NCBI RefSeq assembly: GCF_000014125.1
Contig: NC_008593.1
Location: 2,170,001 to 2,234,000 of the forward strand
Direction: 5' to 3'
Length of the DNA: 64,000 bases
Source: Clostridium novyi NT
GTDB taxonomy: Bacteria; Bacillota; Clostridia; Clostridiales; Clostridiaceae
Position 1 is the first letter of the stretch; every line of letters starts with the position of its first letter. The position numbers and the translations under genes were made by a program. Shown here in pieces: positions 46,303 through 56,671 of the stretch. The notes beneath the pieces are model-generated. The model saw only the letters and a program-made list of their open reading frames with translations, ran no database searches and had not been told where the DNA came from.

Positions 46303-47811
46303 CTATGCCAAGAACACTTTTTTGAATTCTTGAATAGCAGTATTAAGTTCTCCTTTAATATCATCTGTTAGTTCTTTTTTATCTAATATTTTTTGACCTA
46401 AGTCTCTGTAGTGAGTATCTACATATTCTAAGAATTCTCTTTCGAAAGTTCTAATATCACTAACTTTTATATCAGATAAGTAGTTATTAACAGCTGCATA
46501 TAAAATTATTATTTGTTTTTCTACTGGCATAGGCTTATATTGATCTTGCTTTAATATTTCAACTAATCTCTTACCTTTTTCAAGTCTTTCTTTAGATGAA
46601 TTATCAAGGTCTGATCCAAATTGAGCAAATGCCGCAAGTTCTCTATATTGGGCAAGTTCTAGTCTTAAAGTTCCAGAAACTTGTTTCATTGCTTTAATTT
46701 GAGCATTACCACCAACACGTGATACAGATATACCGGCATTAACTGCTGGTTTTTGTCCTGCATAGAAAAGTTCTGATTCAAGGAATATCTGACCATCTGT
46801 AATTGAAATTACGTTTGTTGGTATATATGCTGTAACGTCTCCTGCAAGTGTTTCTATTATTGGTAGTGCTGTAATTGATCCTCCACCTAGTTTATCTGAA
46901 AGTTTAGCTGCTCTTTCTAGAAGTCTAGAGTGAATATAGAATACATCTCCAGGATACGCTTCTCTTCCTGGTGGTCTACGAAGTAATAGTGACATTGTTC
47001 TATAAGCTACTGCGTGCTTAGACAAGTCATCATATATAATAAGTACATCTTCGCCCTTTAACATGAAGTATTCTGCCATACTACATCCTGAATATGGTGA
47101 TAAAAATTGAAGTGGTGCTGAATCTGATGCTGTAGATGATACTACAATTGTATAATCCATAGCTCCCATTTCAGTTAAAGTGTTAACTATGTGTGCTACA
47201 GTTGATTGTTTTTGTCCTATAGCTACATATATACATTTAACATTTTTATCCTTTTGATTTATTATAGTATCAATTGCAATTGCAGTCTTTCCTATTTGTC
47301 TGTCTCCAATTATAAGTTCTCTTTGTCCTTTACCAATTGGAACCATTGAATCTATTGCTTTTATACCAGTTTGAAGAGGTTCTTTTACTGATTTTCTCTC
47401 AATAACTCCAGGAGCTTCAAGTTCAATAGCTCTAGTTTGAGTGCATTTTATAGGTCCTTTTCCATCTAAAGGTTGACCTAATGCATTTACAACTCTTCCT
47501 ATTAACGCTTCTCCTACTGGAACCTCAACTACTCTACCTGTTCTTTTTACTACGTCTCCTTCTTTTATTCCCTTTTCAGGTCCTAGCAAAACACAACCTA
47601 CGTTATCTTGTTCAAGGTTTAGCGCCATACCATAAACATCATTTGGGAATTCTAGAAGTTCTCCTTCCATACAATCCTCAATTCCGTATACTCTTGCAAT
47701 ACCATCACCTATTTGGATTATAGTACCTGAGTCTACAGTTTGGATTTTATGTTCATAACTTTCTATTTGCTTTTTTATTATTGAAGTAATCTCTTCAGGT
47801 TTAACATTCAT
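46303..47811 (-). CDS. atpA: ATP synthase alpha subunit
   Basis: The 502-residue non-catalytic nucleotide-binding subunit has Walker [14 protein letters not shown] near 170, [29 protein letters not shown] and [16 protein letters not shown]. It forms the hexamer with beta. The catalytic-type Glu is a Gln, as expected for alpha. GAGGTGGAAC precedes the ATG. Confidence 0.98.
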
Positions 47812-47832
47812 AGTTCCACCTCTTTTCTACGT

Positions 47833-48369
47833 TTAATTCTTCATTACTTTTTTTCTTATTTCTTCGAATTTCCCTTTTATAGTTCCATCAATCACATCAT
47901 CACCTATTCTTACATATACCCCACCTATAAGAGTTTCATCCAACTCTTCTTTTAGGATTATTGTTTTGTTATATTTTTTAGATAACTTATCGATTAGGCT
48001 CTGTTTTTCTTCTTCATTTAAGGAAACAACACTTTTTACATGAGCAACCAGTTTATTTTGTTTCTCTAAATGAATCTTTTCCATTTCTCTTATTTTTTCT
48101 TTTAAATATAAAATTCTATCTTTCTCTATAAGTATCAATAGAAAAGCTAGTAACTCATCATCAATCTTTCCAGTAAATATTTCTTTAAATATTTTCTTCT
48201 TTTTAGATGTAGTTATTTGTGGATGATGCACTATCTTAGAAAGTTCTTCATTGTTTTTAATTAAATCAACAATCTGTTTTAACTCTTCTATATACTGATC
48301 TATTTTCCCATTTTTCTCAGCAACTTCATACAAAGCAAGGGCATATCTTCTATCTAAATATTCATACAT
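47833..48369 (-). CDS. atpH: ATP synthase delta subunit
   Basis: The 178-residue peripheral stalk subunit has the N-terminal six-helix domain start [19 protein letters not shown] and the C-terminal [29 protein letters not shown] signature ([14 protein letters not shown]). It attaches subunit b to the F1 head. The gene begins two bases after the atpF stop, implying coupling. Confidence 0.96.
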
Positions 48370-48371
48370 AG

Positions 48372-48851
48372 TTAATTTCCTACCTTAGAAATGAATTCTT
48401 CTATAAGCTCTCTATGCATCTTTTCGTCTATAGATCTTTCTAAAGCTTTTTTAGATAACTCTAGAGATAGTTCTATAGTTTTATTTTTGATTTCATACTC
48501 TGCTTTTTCTCTTTCTCTTTGGATTTCTTTTTTAGCCCTTTCAATAATAATTTCTGCTTCTTTGTGGGCATCCGAAATAATTTCCTCTGAAACATTTTCA
48601 GCCTTTGCTTTATAATTTTCAACTATTATTTTTCCTTCTTTTTTAGCTGCTTTATATTCTTCCTCATTTGCAATTCTAAGTTCCTCGGCCTTATCTTTAT
48701 CTATTCTGGCCTGTTCTATATCGCCTTCAATGTCCTTACTTCTTTTATCAATAATTTCATTGACAGGTTTAAATAAGAAATAGGAAAGTACTACTAGAAG
48801 TAATAAGAAGTTTATTATTGTCCAAACAAATGTAGGTATTGAAAAATTCAT
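48372..48851 (-). CDS. atpF: ATP synthase b subunit
   Basis: The 159-residue stator subunit has one N-terminal transmembrane helix ([20 protein letters not shown] at about 8-27) and a long charged coiled coil rich in Ala, Glu and Lys ([20 protein letters not shown]). It holds a and delta so the F1 head does not rotate. Only one b gene is present, so the stalk should be a homodimer. Confidence 0.96.
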
Positions 48852-48897
48852 TTATAACCAAAGCCTCCCTTCAGGCTCATCTGTTGCCAAGCTGATT

Positions 48898-49152
48898 TTA
48901 ACCTATATTTCCAATTTTTAATACTAATAATATAGCTATTAAGAAGCCATATATAGCTGTTGCTTCTGATAACGCACTACCTATAATCATAGTACTTAAT
49001 ATTTTACCACTAGCTTCTGGTTGTCTTGAAACTCCTTCTACTGCTTTAGCTGTAGCATTACCTGTTCCAATACCACCACCTATACATGCAATTGATGCTA
49101 ATCCAGCTCCTATTGCACACATTCCTGCTACAAACGCTTGTGAACTTATCAT
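48898..49152 (-). CDS. atpE: ATP synthase c subunit
   Basis: The 84-residue hairpin protein forms the rotor ring. The two helices are joined by the loop [12 protein letters not shown]. The ion-binding carboxylate is in helix two ([12 protein letters not shown], Glu near 62). Sodium-type rings have Gln in the first helix and Ser after the Glu; here the first-helix site reads GIGTGN and the residue after Glu is Ala. A proton is therefore the likelier coupling ion. GGAGGAG precedes the ATG. Confidence 0.96.
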   Translation of the reverse strand: MISSQAFVAGMCAIGAGLASIACIGGGIGTGNATAKAVEGVSRQPEASGKILSTMIIGSALSEATAIYGFLIAILLVLKIGNIG

Positions 49153-49197
49153 AAATATACTCCTCCTAAATAAAAATTAAAAATTTACATTTTTGTT

Positions 49198-49884
49198 TTA
49201 GTGTTCTGATATTATCTTAATGTTTATCATTGTAAGCATAGTAAATATAATCATCTGTAATCCACCATCAAATACATCAAAATAAAAATGTAATGGAATT
49301 GGTATTCCAAGTTGAGCAATTCCAAATGGAAGTGGTAAACTTGAAAGCCCTTTATAAACCAAGTCCATTATGACTACAGCAGCTGTCATATTACCAAATA
49401 GTCTTAGACTCAATGATACTGGAAGCATTACTCTTTCCATTATATTTATAGGGAACAACACCCAAATAGGATTAGTATATCCCTTTAAGTAACCTCCTAG
49501 TCCTTGTTTCTTTATTGCATAAGCTTGTATTACTATAAAACTTATTGCTGCAACTCCACAAGTTACACTAAAATCTTTTGTTGGGGGTTCTATTCCCACT
49601 AAACCAGCTAAATTCATTACTAATAAGAATATAACTAGTGTGCCTATATACGGGGTAAATACTACTGCTTCTTCTCCCATAATATTTTTTATGATATCCT
49701 TGATACCTGAAACAAACATTTCTACTGCAGTTTGTCTTTTACCAGGTATCTTTTTAAGCTTTCTAGTAACCATAATACATATTAATAATGTTATTAGTAT
49801 TATCGCCCATTGGATCACTACTATATTTGAAATAGCAATCTTATAGTTAGCTAGATTCAAGTAAAAAACTTTACCTTCCTCCAT
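49198..49884 (-). CDS. atpB: ATP synthase a subunit
   Basis: The 228-residue membrane subunit has about five to six helices and the key Arg-bearing motif MLPVSLSLRLFGNMTAAVVIMD in helix four, with a C-terminal VFDGGLQMIIFTMLTMINIK. It supplies the ion half-channels facing the c ring. Preceded by atpI and followed by atpE. GGGGGTGATG precedes the start. Confidence 0.96.
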   Translation of the reverse strand: MEEGKVFYLNLANYKIAISNIVVIQWAIILITLLICIMVTRKLKKIPGKRQTAVEMFVSGIKDIIKNIMGEEAVVFTPYIGTLVIFLLVMNLAGLVGIEPPTKDFSVTCGVAAISFIVIQAYAIKKQGLGGYLKGYTNPIWVLFPINIMERVMLPVSLSLRLFGNMTAAVVIMDLVYKGLSSLPLPFGIAQLGIPIPLHFYFDVFDGGLQMIIFTMLTMINIKIISEH

Positions 49885-49907
49885 TTATTACATCACCCCC
49901 TCTAGTA

Positions 49908-50276
49908 TTATTTCTTTATAACTAAAGCATAAAGAATTAAGGAGAAAAAACGAAATGTGTAACCTAATATATAAGCTATTATGTTAAATCTATTGTATGT
50001 AAATACTGCAATTCCTATAATACTTATTAAAAATATTCTTATATAATAACTTAAAATTGTTATTTGGTTACTTTTTTCTAAATTTTTATTAAAAACATAT
50101 TCTGTAACATATGCATTTAAATAAAAACTTAAAACTGAAACCATAAAGCCAAGAGTACAAATTGCAATATACTTCTTATTTATAATGTAACAAATAATTA
50201 CTAGTATAGATAAAACAACAATATCTAAATACTTCATTTGTTTTATCATAGTATAAACTTCATGGTCTTTATTCAT
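49908..50276 (-). CDS. atpI: AtpI-like small membrane protein
   Basis: The 122-residue protein has four hydrophobic segments (for example YLDIVVLSILVIICYII and ITILSYYIRIFLISIIGIAVF). Its place as first gene of the operon and topology fit the ATP synthase subunit I family, thought to help c-ring assembly or magnesium handling. Sequence conservation in this family is low, so the call leans on position. AGGAGGAG precedes the ATG. Confidence 0.82.
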   Translation of the reverse strand: MNKDHEVYTMIKQMKYLDIVVLSILVIICYIINKKYIAICTLGFMVSVLSFYLNAYVTEYVFNKNLEKSNQITILSYYIRIFLISIIGIAVFTYNRFNIIAYILGYTFRFFSLILYALVIKK

Positions 50277-50309
50277 TTCTCCTCCTAAACAAGTAATATA
50301 ATAAGGATA

Positions 50310-50337
50310 ATTATATTACTCTTAATTTTACATTCAA
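50310..50337 (-). promoter_or_regulatory. Promoter of the atp operon
   Basis: TTGAAT (50332-50337) and TATAAT (50310-50315), 16 bases apart, about 35 bases upstream of atpI. Confidence 0.7.
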
Positions 50338-50340
50338 ACT

Positions 50341-50670
50341 TTAAAAACTTTAATAAATCGTTAAATTTTCTAAAGATATAATATTAAACACATATATCCT
50401 TAATTTATTAGAGATTGCTACTCAATTACATATTTTTCTATCGCTTTCGATAAAGTTAATTTCCATTTAACCTTTTTTCATAATTTTCTGAATATTTTAA
50501 ATGCATATTTTAGCATATAAATTTAATGTAAACAAATACATTGCTGTTATACCAATGAATATACATATATTAATTAACTACATCAAATATAGTTTGAATG
50601 AACTTATTGCTTTTTATTCAATATTTTCATAAAAAATTTTTTAATTAAATTTTATATTTAAATTAAAAAT
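50341..50670. other. AT-rich intergenic stretch with no gene seen
   Basis: About 330 bases between the atp promoter and the thiolase terminator. I see no open frame with a ribosome site, no RNA gene and no repeat. The sequence is very AT-rich with short A and T tracts, perhaps an upstream element for the atp promoter. Confidence 0.5.
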
Positions 50671-50672
50671 AT

Positions 50673-50702
50673 AAAAAAAGGGAAATAAGCTTCCCTTTTT
50701 TT
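50673..50702 (-). terminator. Terminator of the thiolase gene
   Basis: AAAAAAAGGGAA and TTCCCTTTTTT pair around a short loop (ATAAGC), 25 bases after the stop, with T runs on both strands. Confidence 0.92.
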
Positions 50703-50727
50703 ATAATATGACTTTAATATAAACAAT

Positions 50728-51906
50728 CTATCTTTCAACTATAAGAGCTGTTCCCATTCCTCCACCTATGCAAAGTGTAGCAAGTCCTCTTTTAGCATCT
50801 CTTTTTTCCATCTCATGTAATAGTGTAACAAGTATTCTTGCACCTGAGCATCCGATTGGGTGTCCTAATGCTATAGCTCCACCATTTACATTTACTATAT
50901 CCATGTTAAATCCTAAATCTCTAGCAACTGCTATACTTTGAGCTGCGAAAGCTTCATTAGCTTCTATTAAGTCTAAATCTTCAACTTTTAATCCTGCAAC
51001 TTCAAGAGCTTTTTTAGTTGCTCCAAATGGTCCATATCCCATTATGCTTGGATCAACACCCTTTGAACCGTAAGATACTATTTTAGCTAGTGGTTTTATT
51101 CCTAATTCTTTAGCTTTATCAGCACTCATTACAACTAATGCTGCTGCTCCATCATTGATACCTGAAGCATTTCCTGCTGTAACTGTACCACCATCTTTTT
51201 TGAATGCAGGTTTTAATTTTGCTAAAGCCTCAGCAGTTGTTCCGAATCTTGGGAATTCATCTGTATCAACTACTTTTTCACCTTTTCTAGTTTTAATAAC
51301 AACTGGAACTATTTCATCTTTAAATCTTCCTGATTTAACTGCTTTTTCAGCTAAGTTTTGAGATCTTAATGCAAAAGCATCTTGTTCTTCTCTAGTGATT
51401 CCCCATTGTTCTGCTATGTTTTCTGCAGTTATTCCCATGTGATATTGGTTAAATGCATCCCAAAGACCGTCTTTAACCATAGTATCTATGATTTTTCCAT
51501 CAAACATTCTTTGTCCCCATCTACCACCTGGTAAAGCATATGGAGTAGCTGACATGTTTTCCATTCCACCTGCAACGATTATATCTACATCTCCTGTTTT
51601 TATAAGTTGAGCCGCTAATGAAACTGCTCTTAAACCTGATCCACAAACCTTGTTTATAGTAAATCCTGCTACTTCTTTAGGAATTCCTGAATTTATTATT
51701 ACTTGTCTTGTTGTGTTTTGTCCTTGTGCTGTTTGTAATACATGTCCAAGAATCACTTCATCTACTTGTTCAGGTTTTACATTAGCTCTTTTTAGCGCTT
51801 CTCTGACAACGATTTCACCAAGTTTAACTGCAGGAACATCCTTTAACGCTCCACCATAACTTCCTATAGCTGTTCTTACCGCACTTGCAATAACTACTTC
51901 CTTCAT
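50728..51906 (-). CDS. thlA: Acetyl-CoA acetyltransferase (thiolase)
   Basis: The 392-residue enzyme joins two acetyl-CoA to acetoacetyl-CoA, the first step of butyrate and butanol formation in clostridia. The nucleophile Cys is in [16 protein letters not shown] near 88; the active-site [24 protein letters not shown] and [14 protein letters not shown] motifs follow. The start is ATG 51904-51906, with GGGAG eight bases upstream. The frame reaching 51963 would begin inside the promoter, so it is not used. It is monocistronic. Confidence 0.96.
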   Translation of the reverse strand: MKEVVIASAVRTAIGSYGGALKDVPAVKLGEIVVREALKRANVKPEQVDEVILGHVLQTAQGQNTTRQVIINSGIPKEVAGFTINKVCGSGLRAVSLAAQLIKTGDVDIIVAGGMENMSATPYALPGGRWGQRMFDGKIIDTMVKDGLWDAFNQYHMGITAENIAEQWGITREEQDAFALRSQNLAEKAVKSGRFKDEIVPVVIKTRKGEKVVDTDEFPRFGTTAEALAKLKPAFKKDGGTVTAGNASGINDGAAALVVMSADKAKELGIKPLAKIVSYGSKGVDPSIMGYGPFGATKKALEVAGLKVEDLDLIEANEAFAAQSIAVARDLGFNMDIVNVNGGAIALGHPIGCSGARILVTLLHEMEKRDAKRGLATLCIGGGMGTALIVER

Positions 51907-51954
51907 AATATCAACTCCCATAATATAATTTTCCATAATTTTTTCTTCTCTTTT

Positions 51955-51983
51955 ATTATACATGGTTATTCGTCTTTATTCAA
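51955..51983 (-). promoter_or_regulatory. Promoter of the thiolase gene
   Basis: TTGAAT (51978-51983) and a perfect TATAAT (51955-51960) with a 17-base spacer, about 50 bases before the start. Confidence 0.8.
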
Positions 51984-52071
51984 CATAAATTTGTTATTTT
52001 TTTAACATTTATTTGTGAATTTCAATTATATATAATTTATCCCAATATTTTGAATTATATATAATTTTTAT

Positions 52072-53193
52072 CTATTTGCTTTGGAAGTAATTTATTATAT
52101 TTTCTACAATTTTTTCAGAAGCTTTACCATCACCATAAGGGTTAACAGCTTTACTCATAACTTCATATTCTTTTTTATGCGACAATAATTTATTGGCTTC
52201 TTTCACTATATTTTCAGTATTTACACCAACAATTTTTACAGTCCCTGCTTCTACAGCCTCAATTCTTTCAGTTACATCTCTAAGAACTAACACAGGTTTT
52301 CCTAAATGTGGCGCCTCTTCTTGTATTCCGCCTGAATCAGTCATTATAAAATAACTCTTTTTCATTAAATTATGAGTTTCCTTAGTATCTAGTGGCTCTA
52401 ATAAATGTATTCCTTCTACCCCATCTAAATATTTGTACACAACATCTCGCACAACGGGATTTAAATGAACTAAATATACAATCTCAACATCCTTATTACC
52501 CTTTTTTATTTCTAATAAGGCTTTACATATATTCTCTATTCCTTCTCCCCAGTTCTCTCTTCTGTGAGCAGTAACCATTATTACTTTTTTATTGTAATTA
52601 ATGTTATTTAGGACTTTATTTTCAAAGGTATAATTTTCCTGAATAGTATAATTCATGGCATCTATTACAGTGTTGCCTGTTACAAAAATATCGTTCTCAA
52701 CTACTCCTTCCTTCAATAAATTGTCTTTATTTCTAGAAGTAGGTGCAAAATGTAAATCTGCTATAGCTCCTGTAAGCTTTCTATTCATTTCTTCAGGAAA
52801 AGGGAAATATTTATCATAAGTTCTAAGTCCAGCCTCTACATGCCCAACTTTTATTTTATTATAAAAAGCCGCAAGTGCCGAAGCAAAAGTAGTTGTAGTA
52901 TCTCCATGTACTAAAATAATATCTGGTTTTTCCGCACTTAAAATATCACCTAAGCTATTTAACACATCCGTAGTTATGCTATTAAGACTTTGTTTTCTTT
53001 TCATCAAGTTCAAATCATAGTCAGGTACTATATTAAAAAGAGTTAAAACTTGATCCAACATTTCTCTATGTTGCGCTGTAACACATACTTTTGACTCAAT
53101 ACTACTGTTTTTCTCTAATTCTTTAACAAGTGGTGCCATTTTTATAGCCTCTGGTCTAGTTCCAAATACACTCATTACTTTTAACTTTTTCAC
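52072..53193 (-). CDS. wecB: UDP-N-acetylglucosamine 2-epimerase (non-hydrolysing)
   Basis: The 373-residue enzyme converts UDP-GlcNAc to UDP-ManNAc for wall teichoic acid or polysaccharide. Motifs are VFGTRPEAIKMAPLVKEL at the start, VHGDTTTTFASALAAFY, HVEAGLRTYDKYFPFPEEMNR, TAHRRENWG and ITDSGGIQEEAPHLGKPVLV-type (MTDSGGIQEEAP). The start codon is GTG 53191-53193 with GGAGGG six bases upstream. It follows tagO by 21 bp and is probably cotranscribed with it. Confidence 0.96.
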   Translation of the reverse strand: MKKLKVMSVFGTRPEAIKMAPLVKELEKNSSIESKVCVTAQHREMLDQVLTLFNIVPDYDLNLMKRKQSLNSITTDVLNSLGDILSAEKPDIILVHGDTTTTFASALAAFYNKIKVGHVEAGLRTYDKYFPFPEEMNRKLTGAIADLHFAPTSRNKDNLLKEGVVENDIFVTGNTVIDAMNYTIQENYTFENKVLNNINYNKKVIMVTAHRRENWGEGIENICKALLEIKKGNKDVEIVYLVHLNPVVRDVVYKYLDGVEGIHLLEPLDTKETHNLMKKSYFIMTDSGGIQEEAPHLGKPVLVLRDVTERIEAVEAGTVKIVGVNTENIVKEANKLLSHKKEYEVMSKAVNPYGDGKASEKIVENIINYFQSK

Positions 53194-53214
53194 TTGTTTC
53201 CCTCCAAACTTTAC

Positions 53215-54243
53215 TTAATCTCTCTTTTTAAAGAATCCATATTTCCACGCAGCAAATGTAATTATAATTATTACTACAGTTAACAAGAAGTATGCTCTAG
53301 TACTGCTTATTTGCATTGCAATAATAGAGATTCCACCAAGAACTGCACTTATTAAATACATAATTACAACAACCTGTCTTTGACTTAATCCCATATCTAA
53401 TAATCTGTGATGTAAATGTCCTCTGTCAGCTTGCATTATAGGTTTTCCGTTAACTTTTCTTCTAATCATAGCAAACATTGTATCATATATAGGAAGTCCA
53501 AAAGCAAGTATTGGTACCGCTATTGCAAAGGCAGTTGCTGATTTTATAGTTCCTTCTAAAGATATTGCTGCAAGTAAAAATCCAAGCAATTGTGATCCCG
53601 TATCACCCATAAATATAGATGCTGGATTAAAATTATATGGTAAAAATCCAAATATAGCTCCACTTAACACTGCAGTAAGAAGTGCTGCTTCATGTCTTCC
53701 ATTTAATGCAGCTATTATAAATATAGTAACAGAGCAAATAAAGGACACCCCAGCTGCTAAGCCATCTAATCCATCAATTAAATTTAATGCATTTGTAATT
53801 CCCACCACCCAAAATATAGTTATTGGTATTGAGAGCCATCCTAAATCTAAAAATGCTCTACTTGTTGGTAAAGGATTGGTTATTCTAATTATATTTATAT
53901 CAAATGCCACAAGAGAAATAGCCGCAGCTAATTGAAATAAAAGTTTTATACAAGGTTTTATATCCTTTAAATCATCTATTAGTCCACCAATAACAATTAT
54001 TGTAGCTCCAATTAACAATCCTTTTTCAGACTTATGCAAACTACCACTTTTCAACAATAAAGTTATTAAAAATGATAAATATATTGCAACCCCTCCCAAT
54101 AGAGGAATTGGCTTTTTATGTATCTTCCTTTTGTCTTTAGGAACATCTAATGCCTTTACATAAAAAGCAATCTTTTTCATAAAAGGTGTCAATATAAATG
54201 ATATCAACACTGCAATTAATGTTAAAACCGTTATTCTATCCAT
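53215..54243 (-). CDS. tagO: Undecaprenyl-phosphate GlcNAc-1-phosphate transferase (TagO/WecA family)
   Basis: The 342-residue integral membrane protein has about ten helices and the family motifs PLLGGVAIYLSF, GGLIDDLKDIKP (DD of the aspartate-rich site), ALNLIDGLDGLAAG and the cytoplasmic HLHHRLLDMG. It transfers GlcNAc-1-phosphate to undecaprenyl phosphate, starting wall polymer synthesis. WecB encoded just downstream would supply UDP-ManNAc for the next sugar. AAGGAAGG precedes the ATG. Confidence 0.94.
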   Translation of the reverse strand: MDRITVLTLIAVLISFILTPFMKKIAFYVKALDVPKDKRKIHKKPIPLLGGVAIYLSFLITLLLKSGSLHKSEKGLLIGATIIVIGGLIDDLKDIKPCIKLLFQLAAAISLVAFDINIIRITNPLPTSRAFLDLGWLSIPITIFWVVGITNALNLIDGLDGLAAGVSFICSVTIFIIAALNGRHEAALLTAVLSGAIFGFLPYNFNPASIFMGDTGSQLLGFLLAAISLEGTIKSATAFAIAVPILAFGLPIYDTMFAMIRRKVNGKPIMQADRGHLHHRLLDMGLSQRQVVVIMYLISAVLGGISIIAMQISSTRAYFLLTVVIIIITFAAWKYGFFKKRD

Positions 54244-54267
54244 AATTTAATTATAACCTTCCTTTTG

Positions 54268-54756
54268 TTAGTATGAGCCGTCTCCGTTTAGAGAATCATC
54301 ATTTTCTATCCACTCTTCTACATCTATAACCCTATAATTAGTCATTGTATCTCTTATAATAACCTTGCTTATTCCAGCATTTATAATGAATCTTTTACAA
54401 AGAGAACAAGGTGCCGCATTTTTTACTAATTCTCCAGTAGCCACTTCTTTTCCAACAAGATATAAAACACCATTTAACATATCTTGTCTTCTAGCTGATA
54501 TAATTGCATTTTGTTCTGCATGAACAGATCTGCAAAGTTCATATCTTGTTCCTCTTTCTACATTTAACTCTTCTCTTCTACAACGCTTTAAGTCAGAACA
54601 ATTTTTTCTGCCTCTAGGCGCACCTGTATATCCTGAAGAAATTATTTCATCATTTTTTACGATTATAGCTCCAAAATTTCTTCTAAGACAAGTTCCTCTT
54701 TCTAATATTGTTTGACAAATATCCAAGTAATAATTACATTTATCTATTCTTTCCAT
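54268..54756 (-). CDS. comEB: dCMP deaminase family protein ComEB
   Basis: The 162-residue zinc deaminase has the motif HAEQNAI (His ligand and catalytic Glu) near 79 and PCSLCKRFIINAGI (two Cys ligands) near 117. It makes dUMP from dCMP for thymidylate synthesis. An extra Cys/His set near the start (CNYYLDICQ) may form the second zinc site of this class. It is 24 bp upstream of tagO. Despite the name, ComEB is not needed for competence. Confidence 0.93.
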   Translation of the reverse strand: MERIDKCNYYLDICQTILERGTCLRRNFGAIIVKNDEIISSGYTGAPRGRKNCSDLKRCRREELNVERGTRYELCRSVHAEQNAIISARRQDMLNGVLYLVGKEVATGELVKNAAPCSLCKRFIINAGISKVIIRDTMTNYRVIDVEEWIENDDSLNGDGSY

Positions 54757-54953
54757 ATTAACCCTCTACTTTTGTATAATTGTAATATATCTATCCTATA
54801 ATATTCTATACTATAAATTAAATAATTGGAAGATTTAAAGCCGAAGTTTAAAAAAAGATTAAGTTTTATGATGTATTTTGTATTACTCTGTACACCACTT
54901 ACACTTTATTATTAATTTTTCATAAATACTATGAATTTTCCCACAAAACGCAT

Positions 54954-54986
54954 GAAAGGGTTAGGACATAATCTCCCTAACCCTTT
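54954..54986 (-). terminator. Terminator of upp
   Basis: GAAAGGGTTAGG pairs perfectly with CCTAACCCTTTC, 14 bases after the upp stop. The following T content on the minus strand is modest (GCGTTTTG). The rest of the 243-bp gap up to comEB shows no gene. Confidence 0.8.
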
Positions 54987-54999
54987 CTCTTTTATATGA

Positions 55000-55629
55000 C
55001 TATTTAGTTCCAAATAATCTATCTCCAGCATCTCCAAGACCTGGTATTATATATCCATGTTCATTTAATCTTTCATCTATATCTCCAACATATATATCAA
55101 CATCTGGATGTGCATCCATAACTGCTTTAATTCCTTCTGGTGAAGATATTAAACACATTAATCTTATGCTTTTAGCTCCTCTTTTCTTAAGAGCGTTAAT
55201 AGCATCTATTGCTGATCCGCCTGTAGCTAACATTGGATCTGTTACAATTATATCTCTTTCATGTATATCTTGAGGCATCTTGCAGAAATATTCTACAGGT
55301 TTGAATGTTTCTTCATCTCTATACATTCCTATGTGCCCCACTTTAGCAGCTGGTATAAGTTTTAACATACCGTCTACCATTCCAAGACCAGCTCTTAATA
55401 TAGGAACTATAGCCATTTTCTTTCCTGAAAGCATTTTGCATTTTGTCTTACATATAGGTGTTTCAATTTCAACTTCTTCTAATGGTAAGTCACGTGTAAC
55501 TTCATAAGCCATTAACATAGCTACTTCTTCTACAAGTTCTCTAAAATCTTTAGATCCTGTGTTTTTATTTCTTATAATAGCTAGTTTATGTAATATTAAA
55601 GGATGTGCTATTTGTGTTACTTTACTCAT
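55000..55629 (-). CDS. upp: Uracil phosphoribosyltransferase
   Basis: The 209-residue salvage enzyme makes UMP from uracil and PRPP. Motifs are [14 protein letters not shown], the PRPP loop [17 protein letters not shown] and the C-terminal uracil-binding [17 protein letters not shown]. It lies 59 bp after rpiB. GGGGG precedes the ATG. Confidence 0.97.
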   Translation of the reverse strand: MSKVTQIAHPLILHKLAIIRNKNTGSKDFRELVEEVAMLMAYEVTRDLPLEEVEIETPICKTKCKMLSGKKMAIVPILRAGLGMVDGMLKLIPAAKVGHIGMYRDEETFKPVEYFCKMPQDIHERDIIVTDPMLATGGSAIDAINALKKRGAKSIRLMCLISSPEGIKAVMDAHPDVDIYVGDIDERLNEHGYIIPGLGDAGDRLFGTK

Positions 55630-55688
55630 AAAAAATTCCCCCTAAAAATAAATTGTTTAAAATTATATATAAATTTTATTTAATTTAA

Positions 55689-56138
55689 CTATTTTGAATA
55701 CTTCTTTTCAATTTCAGATATTTTATCTATTCTTCTTTCGTGTCTTCCACCTTCAAAAGTTGCTCCTAAGAAAGCATCAACTATATCTAAAGCAAGTCCT
55801 GGTCCTGTTACTCTAGCTCCTAATGCAAGTATGTTAGCATTATTGTGTTCTCTAGTTGCATGTGCACTAAATGTATCGTGACATAATGCAGCTCTTGCTC
55901 CTGGAACTTTGTTTGCAGATATGCTTATACCAATACCAGTTCCACATATAACTATACCAAAATCATAATTTTTCGCTACAACTTCTTCTGCTACCTTTTG
56001 TCCGTATTCTGGATAATCACAAGATTCTTCAGTGTAAGTTCCAAAATCCTTAACTTCTATTCCTTTTTCTTGTAAATGTTCAATTACAGTTTTCTTTAGC
56101 TCCACTCCACCGTGATCGCATCCTATAGCTATTTTCAT
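55689..56138 (-). CDS. rpiB: Ribose 5-phosphate isomerase B
   Basis: The 149-residue enzyme interconverts ribose 5-phosphate and ribulose 5-phosphate. It has IAIGCDHGGVELKK at the start, the active-site Cys in IVICGTGIGISISANK near 66, and RAALCHDTFSAHATREHNNANILALGAR. A member of the RpiB/LacAB family; the upp-rpiB-ywlE order is standard in clostridia. Confidence 0.96.
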   Translation of the reverse strand: MKIAIGCDHGGVELKKTVIEHLQEKGIEVKDFGTYTEESCDYPEYGQKVAEEVVAKNYDFGIVICGTGIGISISANKVPGARAALCHDTFSAHATREHNNANILALGARVTGPGLALDIVDAFLGATFEGGRHERRIDKISEIEKKYSK

Positions 56139-56189
56139 AGATTTTTCCTCCTAATTTAATGTTTTATGCAAAAAAAGAAGACACTAGTA

Positions 56190-56642
56190 TTAATTACCAC
56201 TATCTTCTTTTAATTTATTAATCAATAACTCTATACTCTTTTTAAGAGAATGAAAAGTATTCTGATACACTTGAATGTTTCCACCAAATGGATCAGATAT
56301 ATCATACTCAATACCAACTAATGAATTTAAACTATATATTTTATGACTCTGCTCAGGAAAAGCATTTTTTAAAAGTCCTTCCATATACTTTGTCATGGTT
56401 AAAATCAAATCATTCTTTTCCAAATCATCAGGCACTAATTGCTTGGCAACTCTATTACTTATATCTAAATTAAAATTAGTTTTTATAAGGTCTGCAGTAT
56501 TAGAAGATGTTTTACTTCCATGAACAATTGAAATACCCGCTGAATATGCCGTAACTTCTTTTATATCTGATATTTCATTGAAAATAACTTCTGCCATACA
56601 ACTTCTGCATGTATTTCCTGTACAAACAAACAATATATTCAT
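56190..56642 (-). CDS. ywlE: Low-molecular-weight phosphatase, YwlE-like (protein arginine phosphatase)
   Basis: The 150-residue protein has the phosphatase loop CTGNTCRSCMAE (residues 7-18) and the general-acid aspartate in ISDPFGG near 118. The Thr in the loop (GNTCRS) marks phosphoarginine-specific YwlE rather than tyrosine phosphatases, which usually have Ile there. It would reverse McsB arginine phosphorylation of proteins. Its place beside tsaC (ywlC) matches Bacillus. AGGAGG precedes the ATG. Confidence 0.92.
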   Translation of the reverse strand: MNILFVCTGNTCRSCMAEVIFNEISDIKEVTAYSAGISIVHGSKTSSNTADLIKTNFNLDISNRVAKQLVPDDLEKNDLILTMTKYMEGLLKNAFPEQSHKIYSLNSLVGIEYDISDPFGGNIQVYQNTFHSLKKSIELLINKLKEDSGN

Positions 56643-56671
56643 ACTGCACCTCCTTAAAACTTAATAAACTC

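Noticed and set aside
50341..50670. Possible small gene or RNA in the 330-base gap before the atp promoter
   Set aside because: No ribosome site, conserved hairpin or coding pattern was visible in this AT-rich stretch.
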